Positions 1 to 9,254 of a stretch of 41,195 nt of DNA are shown here, piece after piece. Made by a program: the position numbers and the translations under genes. Numbering within the stretch: position 1 is the stretch's first letter; the number at the start of each line of letters is the position of its first letter. The notes beneath the pieces were generated by a model. The model made no database searches. It worked only from the letters and a program-made list of their open reading frames with translations, and had not been told where the DNA came from. The DNA lies in NCBI GenBank assembly GCA_944385925.1, contig CALWZE010000037.1, positions 1 to 41,195 on the forward strand, given 5' to 3'. This DNA is from an uncultured Clostridia bacterium (GTDB lineage: Bacteria; Bacillota; Clostridia; Oscillospirales; Ruminococcaceae).

Positions 1-203
1 TTGTTGTGCGCGAGGACAAGGGTTGGGCGATTCACCTGGGCGATGATATTCGCCATGGTAAAGGTTTTGCCCGATCCGGTCACGCCAAGCAGCACCTGAT
101 CGTGATATCCCTTATTTAATCCGTCCACAAGCTTTGCGATCGCTTCCGGCTGATCCCCGGTAGGCTTATAGGGCGAAACAAGTTCAAATTTTCCTTCGCA
201 CAT
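1..203 (-). CDS. uvrB: UvrABC system protein B, N-terminal part
   Basis: This is the first 67 codons of the excinuclease subunit that, with UvrA, scans DNA for damage and loads UvrC during nucleotide excision repair. The translated start reads [20 protein letters not shown] and is followed by the Walker A segment [13 protein letters not shown], both characteristic of UvrB. The rest of the gene lies beyond the window edge. A GGAG ribosome-binding site sits five bases before the ATG, which supports this start. The gene points out of the window, away from radC, which lies upstream on the same strand and ends in its own terminator. Identification is secure; completeness cannot be judged. Confidence 0.95.
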   Translation of the reverse strand, partial: MCEGKFELVSPYKPTGDQPEAIAKLVDGLNKGYHDQVLLGVTGSGKTFTMANIIAQVNRPTLVLAHN

Positions 204-244
204 GTTTACTCCATTTTACATCTGTCTCTTATCTTAGTGTGCCT

Positions 245-253
245 ATTGTAGCA
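245..253 (-). promoter_or_regulatory. Probable extended -10 promoter of uvrB
   Basis: On the minus strand the sequence reads TGCTACAAT, a TGn extended -10 joined to TACAAT, about 40 bases before the uvrB start codon. No good -35 hexamer is present 17 bases upstream, which fits an extended -10 promoter. No LexA-like operator was recognised, but the search was by eye. Confidence 0.45.
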
Positions 254-275
254 TGAAACAATTCAAAAGAAAAGA

Positions 276-300
276 GAAAACGGAACATTTGTTCCGTTTC
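276..300 (-). terminator. Terminator downstream of radC
   Basis: A 9-bp perfect hairpin (arms 278-286 and 291-299, loop of four) is followed on the minus strand by a pyrimidine-rich tract (TCTCTTTTC). It lies about 70 bases past the radC stop and separates radC from uvrB. Confidence 0.7.
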
Positions 301-371
301 AAGTGGATATTTTCCGCGCAGATTTTCGGCGCGATTACCGCTGTATGCCCTAGGACTTGCTTTGCGCAAAA

Positions 372-1088
372 TCAGAATTTCTTAAGACCTTCGCGCATGT
401 TGTAAATGACGCCGGTATCCGCAAGCGATACCGCAAACTTCTCGCCTACGACGATGTGGTCGGCGAGGGTCACATCGATCAGACTCAGCGCCCGCATGAT
501 CTGACGCGTTGCCTCGATATCCTCGTCCGATGGCATCGCGACGCCGTTCGGATGATTATGGGTCAGGATGACCGAAACCGCTTTGTTCAGACTTGCGATC
601 TCAACAATCCTGCGAATGGAAACAGCAGTCTGGTTCAGGCTGCCGCGCGTTATTTCCTGACAGTTGATCAATCTCAGTTTTGCGTCAAAACACATGAGAT
701 AGCTCACTTCACACTGTTCGCCGACAAACAGTGACTGTGCATAGCGAATTGCGGCCGCAGAGCTGCTTGCCACAAACCCTTTCTGATTTTTCTGCGCTTC
801 GTAGTAAGCGCGGCAGTCGAAAACGGTTTTCAGCAGAATGGCCGCATGCTCACCGATCCCTTCAACCTCCATCAAACTTTGCAAGTCAGCTTCAAGCACC
901 TTGTCAAAACCGCCGAACCGGGCGATAAGTCTGTGCGCAAGCGCATTCGTATCCCGCCGCGGAATGGCATAGGTCAACAAAAGCTCCAGCGCTTCATGGG
1001 GTTCAAAGCTGCGCAAGCCCTCTTTTCTGTATCTTCTTTTTAATCGCTGTCGGTGTCCGCTGTGCAATGAATCCATTTGCTGTTTCAT
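372..1088 (-). CDS. radC: RadC-family JAB/MPN protein
   Basis: 238 residues, the usual RadC length. The N-terminal part has the helix-hairpin-helix-like region of the family (VEGIGEHAAILLK). The C-terminal JAB1/MPN+ metalloprotease-like domain carries the complete metal-binding signature, seen as LTHNHPNGVAMPSDEDI (HxHP...S..D). The family name comes from an old E. coli DNA repair assignment that was later withdrawn; the true function is unsettled, and the intact metal ligands suggest a metal-dependent activity. It is transcribed divergently from the pseudouridine synthase gene and ends at a terminator before uvrB. The first ATG has a purine-rich run directly before it; a second in-frame ATG four codons later is also possible. 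Confidence 0.93.
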   Translation of the reverse strand: MKQQMDSLHSGHRQRLKRRYRKEGLRSFEPHEALELLLTYAIPRRDTNALAHRLIARFGGFDKVLEADLQSLMEVEGIGEHAAILLKTVFDCRAYYEAQKNQKGFVASSSAAAIRYAQSLFVGEQCEVSYLMCFDAKLRLINCQEITRGSLNQTAVSIRRIVEIASLNKAVSVILTHNHPNGVAMPSDEDIEATRQIMRALSLIDVTLADHIVVGEKFAVSLADTGVIYNMREGLKKF

Positions 1089-1102
1089 TCCCTGTCTGTT
1101 CC

Positions 1103-1155
1103 TTTACACTGAAGCAATTCTATTATATTATAATACAGCGGGACTTTCCCGACAA
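1103..1155. promoter_or_regulatory. Overlapping divergent promoters for radC and the RluA-family gene
   Basis: On the plus strand TTTACA (1103-1108) is followed after 17 bases by TATTAT (1126-1131). On the minus strand TTGTCG (1155-1150) is followed after 17 bases by TATAAT (1132-1127). The two -10 elements share positions 1127-1131, so RNA polymerase should not be able to open both at once. Spacings and hexamers fit sigma-A consensus. Confidence 0.6.
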
Positions 1156-1177
1156 ATTTTTTCTGAAAAGGAAGCAT

Positions 1178-2152
1178 ATGAAGCGCTTTGAAATCACCGC
1201 GGCGGACGAAGGCGTTCGGCTGAACCGCTATCTTGAAAAAAACGTGCCGGGTCTCGGCTTATCTGCTCTGCATAAATTTCTGCGCACAAAGCGCATAAAG
1301 AGAAACGGAAAACGCTGTGAGGCCTCTGACCGCCTTAATGCCGGAGACGTGCTGGAACTCTATATTCCGGAAGAGTTCCTGGCGCAGCCTAAAAAGCAGC
1401 CGGCTTTCATGCGCGCTTCAAAAAAACTCGATATTCTCTTTGAGGACGAGAATGTCGCCATCCTTTACAAGCCAGCCGGTTTGCTGGCGCATGAGGACGC
1501 ACGGGAATTCTCCGACACACTGATTAACCGATTTCTGCGCCATCTCTATGAAAAGGGTGAATACCTGCCCGACAGCGGCGCGGCGTTTACCCCTGCGCTT
1601 TGCAACCGGATTGACCGCGGGACGGAAGGAATTGTGCTTGCCGCCAAAAACGCGCCTGCGGCCGCGGCGCTAAACGAGATCATAAAGCTTCGGCAGATTG
1701 AAAAGAAATATCTCTGTGTCACGGTTTCACCTCCCCCGAAGGACGGCGTTTACACCGCGTACCTGCGCAAGGAGGAAACGGACAAAAAAGCAGTTGTAAA
1801 GCCGCATGACTTTACAGGCGCTAAAGAGATACGAACCGGCTTTCAGCTTCTGGATAAGCGGGAGGATGGCCTGTGTCTTGTCCAGGCACAGCTGTTCACC
1901 GGCCGCACCCATCAGATCCGCGCGCACCTTGCTTTTTTCGGCGCACCGATTCTTGGTGACGCCAAATACGGCCGACCGGGGATCAACCGGAAATTTGGAG
2001 AAACGCACCAGCTTCTCTGCTCTTACAGCGTTCGTTTTGTCCTGGAAAACACAACCCAGGAACTGCTGCGATATCTGGATGGCCGCGAATTCAAATACGA
2101 TAAAATCGACTTTGTCAAGCGTTACTTTCCAAGCGTTGGAAAACAGCGCTGA
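1178..2152 (+). CDS. RluA-family 23S rRNA/tRNA pseudouridine synthase
   Basis: 324 residues. An S4 RNA-binding domain occupies roughly residues 1-65 (VRLNRYLEKNV, GDVLELYIP), followed by the RluA-type catalytic domain. The catalytic aspartate is D146 in CNRIDRGTEGIVLA; the common HRLD motif is NRID here, a variant I recall from Firmicutes members of the family. The second signature RTHQIRAHLAFFGAPILGD is present. It should isomerise uridine in rRNA or tRNA, but the target base (RluC- or RluD-like) cannot be read from sequence. The ATG at 1178 is preceded by AAAAGGAAG; the open frame extends upstream to 1067, but that stretch contains the promoter and part of radC, so the shorter start is chosen. 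Confidence 0.9.
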   Translation: MKRFEITAADEGVRLNRYLEKNVPGLGLSALHKFLRTKRIKRNGKRCEASDRLNAGDVLELYIPEEFLAQPKKQPAFMRASKKLDILFEDENVAILYKPAGLLAHEDAREFSDTLINRFLRHLYEKGEYLPDSGAAFTPALCNRIDRGTEGIVLAAKNAPAAAALNEIIKLRQIEKKYLCVTVSPPPKDGVYTAYLRKEETDKKAVVKPHDFTGAKEIRTGFQLLDKREDGLCLVQAQLFTGRTHQIRAHLAFFGAPILGDAKYGRPGINRKFGETHQLLCSYSVRFVLENTTQELLRYLDGREFKYDKIDFVKRYFPSVGKQR

Positions 2153-2535
2153 GCGGTTCTCAAGCACCCAACCTATGCGGACGATTGCTGCGGCGCATGG
2201 ATATGCGTTTTGCGCTGTTTCGCGTTTCTTCCGGAAAAGAATCACTGTCAACTGATTGCTTTTTGCGGCAGCTGTATGGATTCGAATCTCTTTTTATCAG
2301 CGCTGCAGCGCGCCTTTGCGCAATTTGCATCAGCGCAATACGAAATTTCCAGGTGGTCTTCTTTGACCTTTTCGTTTTTTGTTAATCTGCTTTTCCGCAA
2401 TCCAGCTCCCGCGTTGGGCCTTCTGGGCCGCAGACCGCCTCGCGGCACTGCGTACTTTTCCATACACCGGCGAGTTATCGCTTTCGAAAGTCCGCAAGCC
2501 TCTTGAGGAATTTGAAAACCGAAAACTTTGAGGAT
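2153..2535. other. Gene-free spacer after the pseudouridine synthase
   Basis: No convincing gene is seen on either strand. The overlapping minus-strand open frames have no family resemblance or ribosome-binding site. A weak terminator-like hairpin for the upstream gene lies at 2340-2374 followed by TTTTTT at 2375-2380. The stretch then continues for about 155 bases to a much stronger plus-strand terminator at 2536, so it may hold a separate short transcript or a decayed gene. Confidence 0.4.
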
Positions 2536-2568
2536 GCGCCGCAGGAAGAATCCTGCGGCGCGTCTTTT
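2536..2568 (+). terminator. Strong rho-independent terminator
   Basis: A perfect 11-bp GC-rich stem (2536-2546 with 2551-2561) and AGAA loop are followed on the plus strand by GTCTTTTTA. It faces the polC operon, arriving from the other side, and would insulate the two convergent units. Confidence 0.88.
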
Positions 2569-2746
2569 TATAAAACAAGTCACGTAGATTTCATACAATA
2601 GTCCCTTAGCGTTTCTTCTAACAGCGCAGCATTAGCATATTTCGTGCACTTAAACGCAATTAACTGTAAAGAACCAGCAGAAAGCTGCTCCACGCATATT
2701 TCCCGTATAATCAGCCATTAAGGCGAAGTGCTTTACAGGTTTAAAA

Positions 2747-5700
2747 TCAGAAAAAGGAAATCTGACTTGTTCTCGGCAACCCTTCCAATCCGCCGATTTG
2801 ATCAATTGCATCGATCAGCGAACCGGTTACGCCCGGTTCCCCCAGAAGATCTTCGGCAGATACACAGTTTTTGTGCTTTTGGGCTGCGGCGTACAGGGAT
2901 TCAGCCGCGTTCTCACCAACACCTTTGAGCGCGACAAAAGGCAGACGGATCTTGCCGTCCTCAATCTGATATTTGGTTGCGTGAGACTTCCAGATGCTGA
3001 TCGGCAGGAACTCATAACCGCGGCAGAGCATCTCACAGAGCATCTGCACAACGACATAGGCGTCCTCGATCTTGGCCGTCCGCTTGCTCTCGTCCCGCAG
3101 CAGCGCGCCCAGCTCCGCCAGCCGTTTTTTGGCCGCCTTGGCGCCGCCGACGGCAGCCTCAATATCAATATCCGCGCCGCGTACGGTGAAGTAGGTCGCG
3201 TAAAACGCAAGCGGATAGTACAGCTTATACCATGCAAGCCGGATTGCCGCCGTGATATAGGCGGCGGCGTGCGCTTTCGGGAACATGTATTTGATCTTTT
3301 TGCAGCTCTCGATATACCATTCCGGCACGCCGCAGCCGCGCAGGGTGGACAGGTGTTCCTCGGTAAACTTCTGCGCCGCCTTGCCCTTTCGGGTGAACTC
3401 CATGATTTCAAAGGCCATTCCTTTCGGGACGCCTTTGCTGATCAGGTAGACCATGATGCTGTCGCGGGTACCGATAACGTCCTTAATAGTGCAGGTACCG
3501 TTGTGAATCAGATCCTGCGCATTGTTTTTCCAAACATCGGTGCCGTGGGACAGGCCGGAAATCTGGATAAGGTCGGAAAAGGTCTTGGGCTGTGCCTCGA
3601 TAAGCATGTTGCGGGAGGCAACCGTGCCCATTTCCGGGATGCCGAAAGTACCGGTCTTGCTGTCGATGTCCTTCTCGGTGATGCCGAGCGGTTCCACCGA
3701 AGTGAACAGCTGCATGACCCGTTCGTCGTTCATCGGCACGTCGTTGACGTTGGTCCCGGTCAGTTCCTCCAGGTGGTGATACATGGTCGGAACTTCGTGG
3801 CCGAGCTCATCAAGCTTGAGCAGCGTATCGTGCAGCGAGTTGAAGTCAAAGTGGGTCGTGATGATGTCGCTGTCCACCTTGTCGGCCGGATGCTGTGCGG
3901 GGGTGAACTCGGTGATCTCGTATTGCGCCGGAATAACGACCATGCCGCCGGGATGCTGGCCGGTCGTCTGCTTGACGCCGGTACAGCCAAGCGCCAGACG
4001 GTTTTCCTCCGCCTTATTGACGATCTTCCCGTGCTCTTCCAAATATTTTTTGACGTAGCCGAAAGCCTTTTTCTCCTGCAAAGCGGAAATTGTGCCGGCC
4101 TTGAAGACGTGATCTTTGCCGAACAGGGTTTCGGTATATTTGTGGGCGCGGGACTGGTACTCCGAAGAAAAGTTCAGGTCGATATCCGGCTGCTTTTCGC
4201 CGCGGAAACCAAGAAATGTCTCGAAGGGAATGTCGTGCCCATCCCCGCGCATCGGCGTCCCGCATTCAGGACAGGGAATATTCGGCAGCTCAAAGCCGGA
4301 CCCCACCTCGGGCCGGTACTCAAAATGCTTGCATCTGGGACAGATATAGTGAGGAGGCAGCGGACAGACTTCGGAAACACCGATCAGGTTTGCGACAAAA
4401 GAGGAGCCGACCGAACCACGGGAACCAACGTGGTACCCGTCGATTTCGGATTTGGAAACCAGTTTCTCCGCGATGACGTAAAGCACCGCGTAGCCGTTGC
4501 CGATGATGGAGTCCAGCTCCTTCTGCATCCGGGCAGTGACCGTCTCATCCGGATGTTCGCCATAGATCCGGTGCAGGTTGTCGTTCGCCATTTTGGCGAG
4601 CATCTCCTCGGAACCCTCGATGGAGGGGGTGTAGGTGTCCGAGGGGATGGGATAGATGTCGTTCGAGATCATGTCCGCGATCTTGTTGGTGTTCTCAACG
4701 ACAACTTCATAGGCGCGGTCGCCGAGGTAGCTGAATTCCTCCAGCATCTCGTCGGTCGTGCGGAAAATGAGGTTCGGCTGCTCATCCGCGTCGTCGTATC
4801 CCATGCCCGCACAGAGAATTTTGCGGTATATACCGTCCTTTTCATCCAGGAAGTGCACATCGCAGGTCGCGACGGTCGGCTTGCCAAGCTCGTCCGCAAG
4901 CTGAAGCACCTTTTTATTCAGTTCCCGTATGGCGTCGTCATCCGGAACCGTCTCTTTGCGAACCATGAAATGGTTGTTGCAGACCGGCTGAATCTCAAAA
5001 TAATCGTATTTCCTGCCCTTTTCCAGGATTTCTTCCCATGGACGCCCGTCCACCAGCGCGGTGTAAATCTCGCCGGCCTCGCAGGCGGAGCCGATCAGCA
5101 GCCCCTCCCTGTGCTTCATCAGTGCGCTGAGAGGAATGCGGGGCCGTTTATTCGCGAAGTATTCCAGATGGCTGAGGGTAACAAGCTTGTACAAATTAAT
5201 CAGCCCGGTGTGATTCTGCACCAGAATGACCATGTGATTTGGGCGGATGTGCGCCGTATTTTTACCGCCAAGCGCGGGATTAATCTGATCCAGCGTCTCG
5301 ATTCCGCGCTCGCGCAGCATCGGGACACACTCAAAATAAATGCGCGCAAGCGCCGCGGAATCATCACAGGCACGGTGATGATTAAATTGCGGCAGCTTGA
5401 AATGTTTGGTCAGGGTGTCCAGTTTAAACTTTTTCAGCTCCGGCAAAAGCGCCTGGGTCAACGCAAGGGTATCCACCGAGACCAGATTGCGCTCTTCGCC
5501 CATCCGGCCCAATGCGGCGCGAATAAAGGACATGTCAAAATTGGCGTTGTGCGCCATGAGCGGCCGGTCGCCCGCATATGCAAAGAATTGCCGGATCGCT
5601 TCCGCTTCCCTGGGCGCGTCGGCTACCATCTCGTCGGTAATTCCGGTCAGCTCGGTTATCTTTTCGGGAATCGGCTTTTCGGGATTGACGAAAATATCAA

Positions 5701-7084
5701 AGTTATCCACGATCTCGCCGTCTTTAATGCGCACGGCGCCGATCTCGGTAATCCTCTCCGTTGATACGTTCAAACCGGTTGTTTCCAGGTCAAAGCAGAT
5801 GATTTCGCCGTCGATCGGGCAGTTTGAGTTTCCGCCGACGACTTTGGCAGAATCGTCAATATAATACGCTTCCACGCCGTAAATCGGCTTGAAATCCGGA
5901 CACTTATCCTTGATTCCGGACACCGCGTCCTGCACCTCAGGATAGGCCTGCAGCACCCCGTGATCGGTAAAAGCTACGGATTTGTGGCCGAATTCGACGG
6001 CGCGCTTAATGACCGCTTTTGCCGTTGGCAGCGCATCCATCATGGACATGTTGGTATGCAGATGCAGCTCGACCCGTTTTGTTTCGCTCTTGTCTTTGCG
6101 GCGCGCGGGCTTGACCTTGATAATGTCACGGGGAGACAAAACAAATTCATTGACAAACCGGTCGTGCTGAATCTCGCCGAATACGACCAGCGTGTCCCCC
6201 GCTTTCAGTTCGGCAAGCGCGGCATACTCCTTGTCCCTGTCTATTGCCTTCAGGTCGATCGAGCCGGTGTAATCGGTGATCGAGATGCTGTAAATGGTCA
6301 TTTTGTTCCGGGTTTCCTTGACCTCGGAAGCAAAAATTTCTCCCCAAACCGTTGCGCGGCCGCCGTCCAAAGACACCTCTTCAAGCGGTTTCAGGTTTGC
6401 AAGATAGGGCTTGCGCCCGATCACCTGCTCATATTCCTCCGATTCAAGCCGGAGCAGCGGATTAGACATATCCTCCGCAGTCAGGGTGCGCCCGCCTTTT
6501 TTGCGCGGTGCGGCAGCCGGCGCCGGCCGCTTCTCGGCTTTGCGGACAGCAGGTGACGCTTTCGGCGCCGGTTTGGCGCTGCCGGCCGGCTGAGAAGAAG
6601 GCAATGAATGATCCTCTTCGGACTCCATAACGCCCTCAAAGGAAATTTCAAAGGTTTTGGAAAACATACTGCGCGCCATGGCGTTAAAGTGGCGCGGAAA
6701 TTCCAGTGCACTGAGTATGCCTGCACCGCCGTGTTTCAACTCAATGCGCAGATTATCTCCCTGCGGCAAAAATACCGCATCGTTGAAATATCCGTTAAGC
6801 GCAAGGCCCTGCGCGGTCAGTCTGCGGATGATAAACCTGCACCCTTCTTCACCGAAGCTTTCCGGGTCAAAACGCCAGGACAGTTCAATCGCAAGCCCCT
6901 GAAACCTGTTGTGCAGATATTTCTCAAAGCGCTGCGCATAGGCCACATCCGGTGCAGCGCAAAACAAAGACAGAAGAAGCGATCCTCTGTCCTTGTCGAT
7001 ACAAAGCCTTTCAATTGTTCCCTGCGCGTTTTCCTCAAAGTCCGGGAAAAGAGCGCTGACTGAATTTTGTGCCTGATTTTGCAT
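2747..7084 (-). CDS. polC: DNA polymerase III alpha subunit, PolC type
   Basis: 1445 residues, full length for the low-GC Gram-positive replicative polymerase. Domains in order: N-terminal region; a low-complexity Ala/Pro/Lys linker (about 160-200); an OB-fold (about 240-325); a PHP domain starting with ELHLHTN at 339-345, interrupted by a DnaQ-like 3'-5' exonuclease (DLETTG at 432-437, AHNANFDMSF near 511); a zinc site (CPRC at 915-918 and CPEC at 938-941); and the catalytic PDIDLNF at 966-972, with D967 and D969 as the metal-binding aspartates. It is last in the pyrH-to-polC operon, 48 bases behind ispG. Start choice rests on AGGAT upstream of the ATG. The terminator is unclear; only weak hairpins follow the stop. 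Confidence 0.98.
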   Translation of the reverse strand: MQNQAQNSVSALFPDFEENAQGTIERLCIDKDRGSLLLSLFCAAPDVAYAQRFEKYLHNRFQGLAIELSWRFDPESFGEEGCRFIIRRLTAQGLALNGYFNDAVFLPQGDNLRIELKHGGAGILSALEFPRHFNAMARSMFSKTFEISFEGVMESEEDHSLPSSQPAGSAKPAPKASPAVRKAEKRPAPAAAPRKKGGRTLTAEDMSNPLLRLESEEYEQVIGRKPYLANLKPLEEVSLDGGRATVWGEIFASEVKETRNKMTIYSISITDYTGSIDLKAIDRDKEYAALAELKAGDTLVVFGEIQHDRFVNEFVLSPRDIIKVKPARRKDKSETKRVELHLHTNMSMMDALPTAKAVIKRAVEFGHKSVAFTDHGVLQAYPEVQDAVSGIKDKCPDFKPIYGVEAYYIDDSAKVVGGNSNCPIDGEIICFDLETTGLNVSTERITEIGAVRIKDGEIVDNFDIFVNPEKPIPEKITELTGITDEMVADAPREAEAIRQFFAYAGDRPLMAHNANFDMSFIRAALGRMGEERNLVSVDTLALTQALLPELKKFKLDTLTKHFKLPQFNHHRACDDSAALARIYFECVPMLRERGIETLDQINPALGGKNTAHIRPNHMVILVQNHTGLINLYKLVTLSHLEYFANKRPRIPLSALMKHREGLLIGSACEAGEIYTALVDGRPWEEILEKGRKYDYFEIQPVCNNHFMVRKETVPDDDAIRELNKKVLQLADELGKPTVATCDVHFLDEKDGIYRKILCAGMGYDDADEQPNLIFRTTDEMLEEFSYLGDRAYEVVVENTNKIADMISNDIYPIPSDTYTPSIEGSEEMLAKMANDNLHRIYGEHPDETVTARMQKELDSIIGNGYAVLYVIAEKLVSKSEIDGYHVGSRGSVGSSFVANLIGVSEVCPLPPHYICPRCKHFEYRPEVGSGFELPNIPCPECGTPMRGDGHDIPFETFLGFRGEKQPDIDLNFSSEYQSRAHKYTETLFGKDHVFKAGTISALQEKKAFGYVKKYLEEHGKIVNKAEENRLALGCTGVKQTTGQHPGGMVVIPAQYEITEFTPAQHPADKVDSDIITTHFDFNSLHDTLLKLDELGHEVPTMYHHLEELTGTNVNDVPMNDERVMQLFTSVEPLGITEKDIDSKTGTFGIPEMGTVASRNMLIEAQPKTFSDLIQISGLSHGTDVWKNNAQDLIHNGTCTIKDVIGTRDSIMVYLISKGVPKGMAFEIMEFTRKGKAAQKFTEEHLSTLRGCGVPEWYIESCKKIKYMFPKAHAAAYITAAIRLAWYKLYYPLAFYATYFTVRGADIDIEAAVGGAKAAKKRLAELGALLRDESKRTAKIEDAYVVVQMLCEMLCRGYEFLPISIWKSHATKYQIEDGKIRLPFVALKGVGENAAESLYAAAQKHKNCVSAEDLLGEPGVTGSLIDAIDQIGGLEGLPRTSQISFF

Positions 7085-7132
7085 GAATGATCTTATCCTA
7101 TGTATACGGACAAAACGTGGACGATTCTGCCG

Positions 7133-8167
7133 TTAATCCATCTTCTTGATCTCCGCCAGAAGCTCAGCGGCGATGTCCCCATTGATTTTGCGGATAGTTT
7201 TTCCCTTTTTGAATAATATCGCGCAGTCTCGGCCGCCCGCGATGCCGATATCCGCCTCCGCGGCTTCGCCCGGTCCGTTAACGACGCAGCCCATCACAGC
7301 TATTTTGAGATTTTTGTTGAGATTCCGTGTTTTTTCCTCCACTTCCTTTGCAATGGAGACAAGGTCAATCTCTGTTCTGCCGCAGGTCGGACAGGAAACG
7401 ATCTGCACGCCGCCGCGCAGTCCGGCCGCGCGCAGGATGTCAATTCCCGCTTCGACCTCGCGGACCGGATCATCGGTCAGCGAAACGCGGATAGTGTCTC
7501 CAATTCCTTCGCAGAGCAGCGAGCCGATCCCTATGGCTGATTTTATAAGCCCCATGCGCAGCGTCCCTGCTTCGGTAACGCCGAGATGCAGCGGATAATC
7601 GCATCGGGAAGCGGCGAGCCGGTATGCCGCCATCATGGTGCGCAGGTCCGAGGATTTAATTGAAATAACGATATTATCATAATCGTATTTTTCAATCAGC
7701 CGGGTGTGATAAAAAGCGCTTTCCACCAGCGCTTCCGCTGTCGGCGCGCCGTATTTTGCAAGAATTTCCTTTTCCACCGAACCGGAATTTACCCCGACTC
7801 GAATGGGGATATTTTTTTCGCGGCAGGCGCCGACCACCGCCTTGACATGATCGTCCTCGCCGATGTTGCCCGGATTGATTCGCACCTTATCCGCCCCGGC
7901 GGCAATGCTTTCCAGCGCCAGCCGGTAGTCAAAGTGGATATCGGCCACAAGCGGGATCGAAACAGCCTGCTTGATCGCCGGTATCAGCCGGATCGCTTCC
8001 TTATTCGGTATGGCCGCCCGAATAATCTCACAGCCTGCCGCTTCCAGCGCGAGCGCCTGCCGGACATTTCCCTCAATGTCCAGATGATGCACATTCAGCA
8101 TGGACTGTACGGCAACCGGCGAACCGCCGCCGATTGTGACCTTGCCGATTTTTACTTTTCTGGTCAT
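7133..8167 (-). CDS. ispG: 4-hydroxy-3-methylbut-2-enyl-diphosphate synthase
   Basis: 344 residues. IspG (GcpE) converts MEcPP to HMBPP with a [4Fe-4S] cluster, the penultimate step of the MEP isoprenoid pathway. The cluster ligands are visible as C259 and C262 in VSCPTCGRTEIDL and C294 in VMGCVVNGPGEA. The N-terminal TIM-barrel motif (SPVAVQSMLN) matches bacterial members lacking the plant-type insert. It sits between rseP and polC, in the slot that proS occupies in Bacillus subtilis, and shares the operon with dxr and uppS, which act earlier and later in the same isoprenoid route. An oxygen-sensitive enzyme suits an anaerobe. Confidence 0.97.
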   Translation of the reverse strand: MTRKVKIGKVTIGGGSPVAVQSMLNVHHLDIEGNVRQALALEAAGCEIIRAAIPNKEAIRLIPAIKQAVSIPLVADIHFDYRLALESIAAGADKVRINPGNIGEDDHVKAVVGACREKNIPIRVGVNSGSVEKEILAKYGAPTAEALVESAFYHTRLIEKYDYDNIVISIKSSDLRTMMAAYRLAASRCDYPLHLGVTEAGTLRMGLIKSAIGIGSLLCEGIGDTIRVSLTDDPVREVEAGIDILRAAGLRGGVQIVSCPTCGRTEIDLVSIAKEVEEKTRNLNKNLKIAVMGCVVNGPGEAAEADIGIAGGRDCAILFKKGKTIRKINGDIAAELLAEIKKMD

Positions 8168-8208
8168 AGCTTCCGCTTCCTCCGTTTTCCAACCGTCCGT
8201 TAAACCTG

Positions 8209-9237
8209 CTAGAAAATTCTGGTCACATCCTGGAACGTCGCAAAAATCATCAGCCCAAAGAGCAGCACAAAGCCGATCAAATGGACAATTGATTCATATT
8301 TCGGGTCCAGTCTCTTTTTGGTCACCGCCTCAAAGAGGAGGAATATGAGATGTCCGCCGTCCAGTGCCGGGAGCGGCAGCAGATTGAAAATTCCAAGGTT
8401 GATCGAGATAAACGCAAGGATAATCAGCACCGAACTGAACCCGATCGTCGTCGCCTCGCTGATGACCTCAACAATGCCGACCGGTCCGGAAAGCTGGCTG
8501 ATGGCGACATTCCCGGTTATCAGATCAACCAGCGACAAAAAGATCTGGCGCCCGATAGAAAGGGTCCACAGCGCGGATTTTTTCAGCACGTTTCCAACCG
8601 TCTTTTCCGCCGGCATAACTTTAAAATCCAGCGTCAGAACCGAGGTGCCGTCCTCCAATGTCTCAACCGGAAACTCGACGTCCGGTATGGTCACCTTTTC
8701 CCCGTCCCGCAGCACGACGACATCGGCATGACCGTCCTTTATACGCACCAGTTCGTAAACAATATCGTCCGCGATATACAGCCGGCGTCCGTTTATTGCA
8801 AGCAGCGTGTCCCCGATCTCCAACCCGGAGCTTTGGGTCACCGCGCCTTCCTCAAAATAGCTGATCGTCCGTGAAGCGAGCACATCCTCGCTCGCAGTCA
8901 GGCACAGCAGTACAACAAAGCCGAGCAGCAGGTTCATGATCGCGCCGGCGGAAACAACCGCGATGCGGCGCCATACCGGCGCTTTGGAAAAGGAATCGGG
9001 TTCGTCGCTGTCCTCGTCCTCTCCCTCCATGGCGCAGAATCCGCCGATTGGCAGAAGCCGCAGGCTGTAGACAGTTTGCCCTTTCTTTTTGCTCCAAAGC
9101 TTCGGGCCCATGCCAAGCGCAAATTCATTAACCCGGATACCGCTTTTTTTGGCTACGATAAAATGGCCAAATTCATGAATGAAAATGATAAGACCAAAGA
9201 CAAAAATTGAAGCAAGGATTTTAATCAGTAAGCTCAT
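8209..9237 (-). CDS. rseP: RIP metalloprotease RseP (site-2 protease)
   Basis: 342 residues of an intramembrane zinc metalloprotease. HEFGH at residues 21-25 in the first transmembrane helix supplies the zinc ligands and catalytic glutamate. A PDZ domain follows (about 115-190, SSGLEIGDTLLAINGRRL), and the LDGGHL motif in a late helix provides the third ligand. In Firmicutes this protease (RasP/YluC) cleaves anti-sigma factors and other membrane substrates after a first site-1 cut. AGGAG lies just before the ATG. It lies 18 bases behind dxr, inside the pyrH-polC operon, as in Bacillus. Confidence 0.96.
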   Translation of the reverse strand: MSLLIKILASIFVFGLIIFIHEFGHFIVAKKSGIRVNEFALGMGPKLWSKKKGQTVYSLRLLPIGGFCAMEGEDEDSDEPDSFSKAPVWRRIAVVSAGAIMNLLLGFVVLLCLTASEDVLASRTISYFEEGAVTQSSGLEIGDTLLAINGRRLYIADDIVYELVRIKDGHADVVVLRDGEKVTIPDVEFPVETLEDGTSVLTLDFKVMPAEKTVGNVLKKSALWTLSIGRQIFLSLVDLITGNVAISQLSGPVGIVEVISEATTIGFSSVLIILAFISINLGIFNLLPLPALDGGHLIFLLFEAVTKKRLDPKYESIVHLIGFVLLFGLMIFATFQDVTRIF

Positions 9238-9254
9238 GCATCTCTCCTATGGGG

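Noticed and set aside
2279..2291. T-loop-like GATTCGAATC suggesting a tRNA
   Set aside because: Flanking bases do not form T-arm or acceptor stems on either strand.
2798..5764. 988-codon open frame on the plus strand opposite polC
   Set aside because: It mirrors the polC coding frame; its composition is a shadow effect of codon bias, and it has no recognised domain or ribosome-binding site, whereas PolC is unmistakable.
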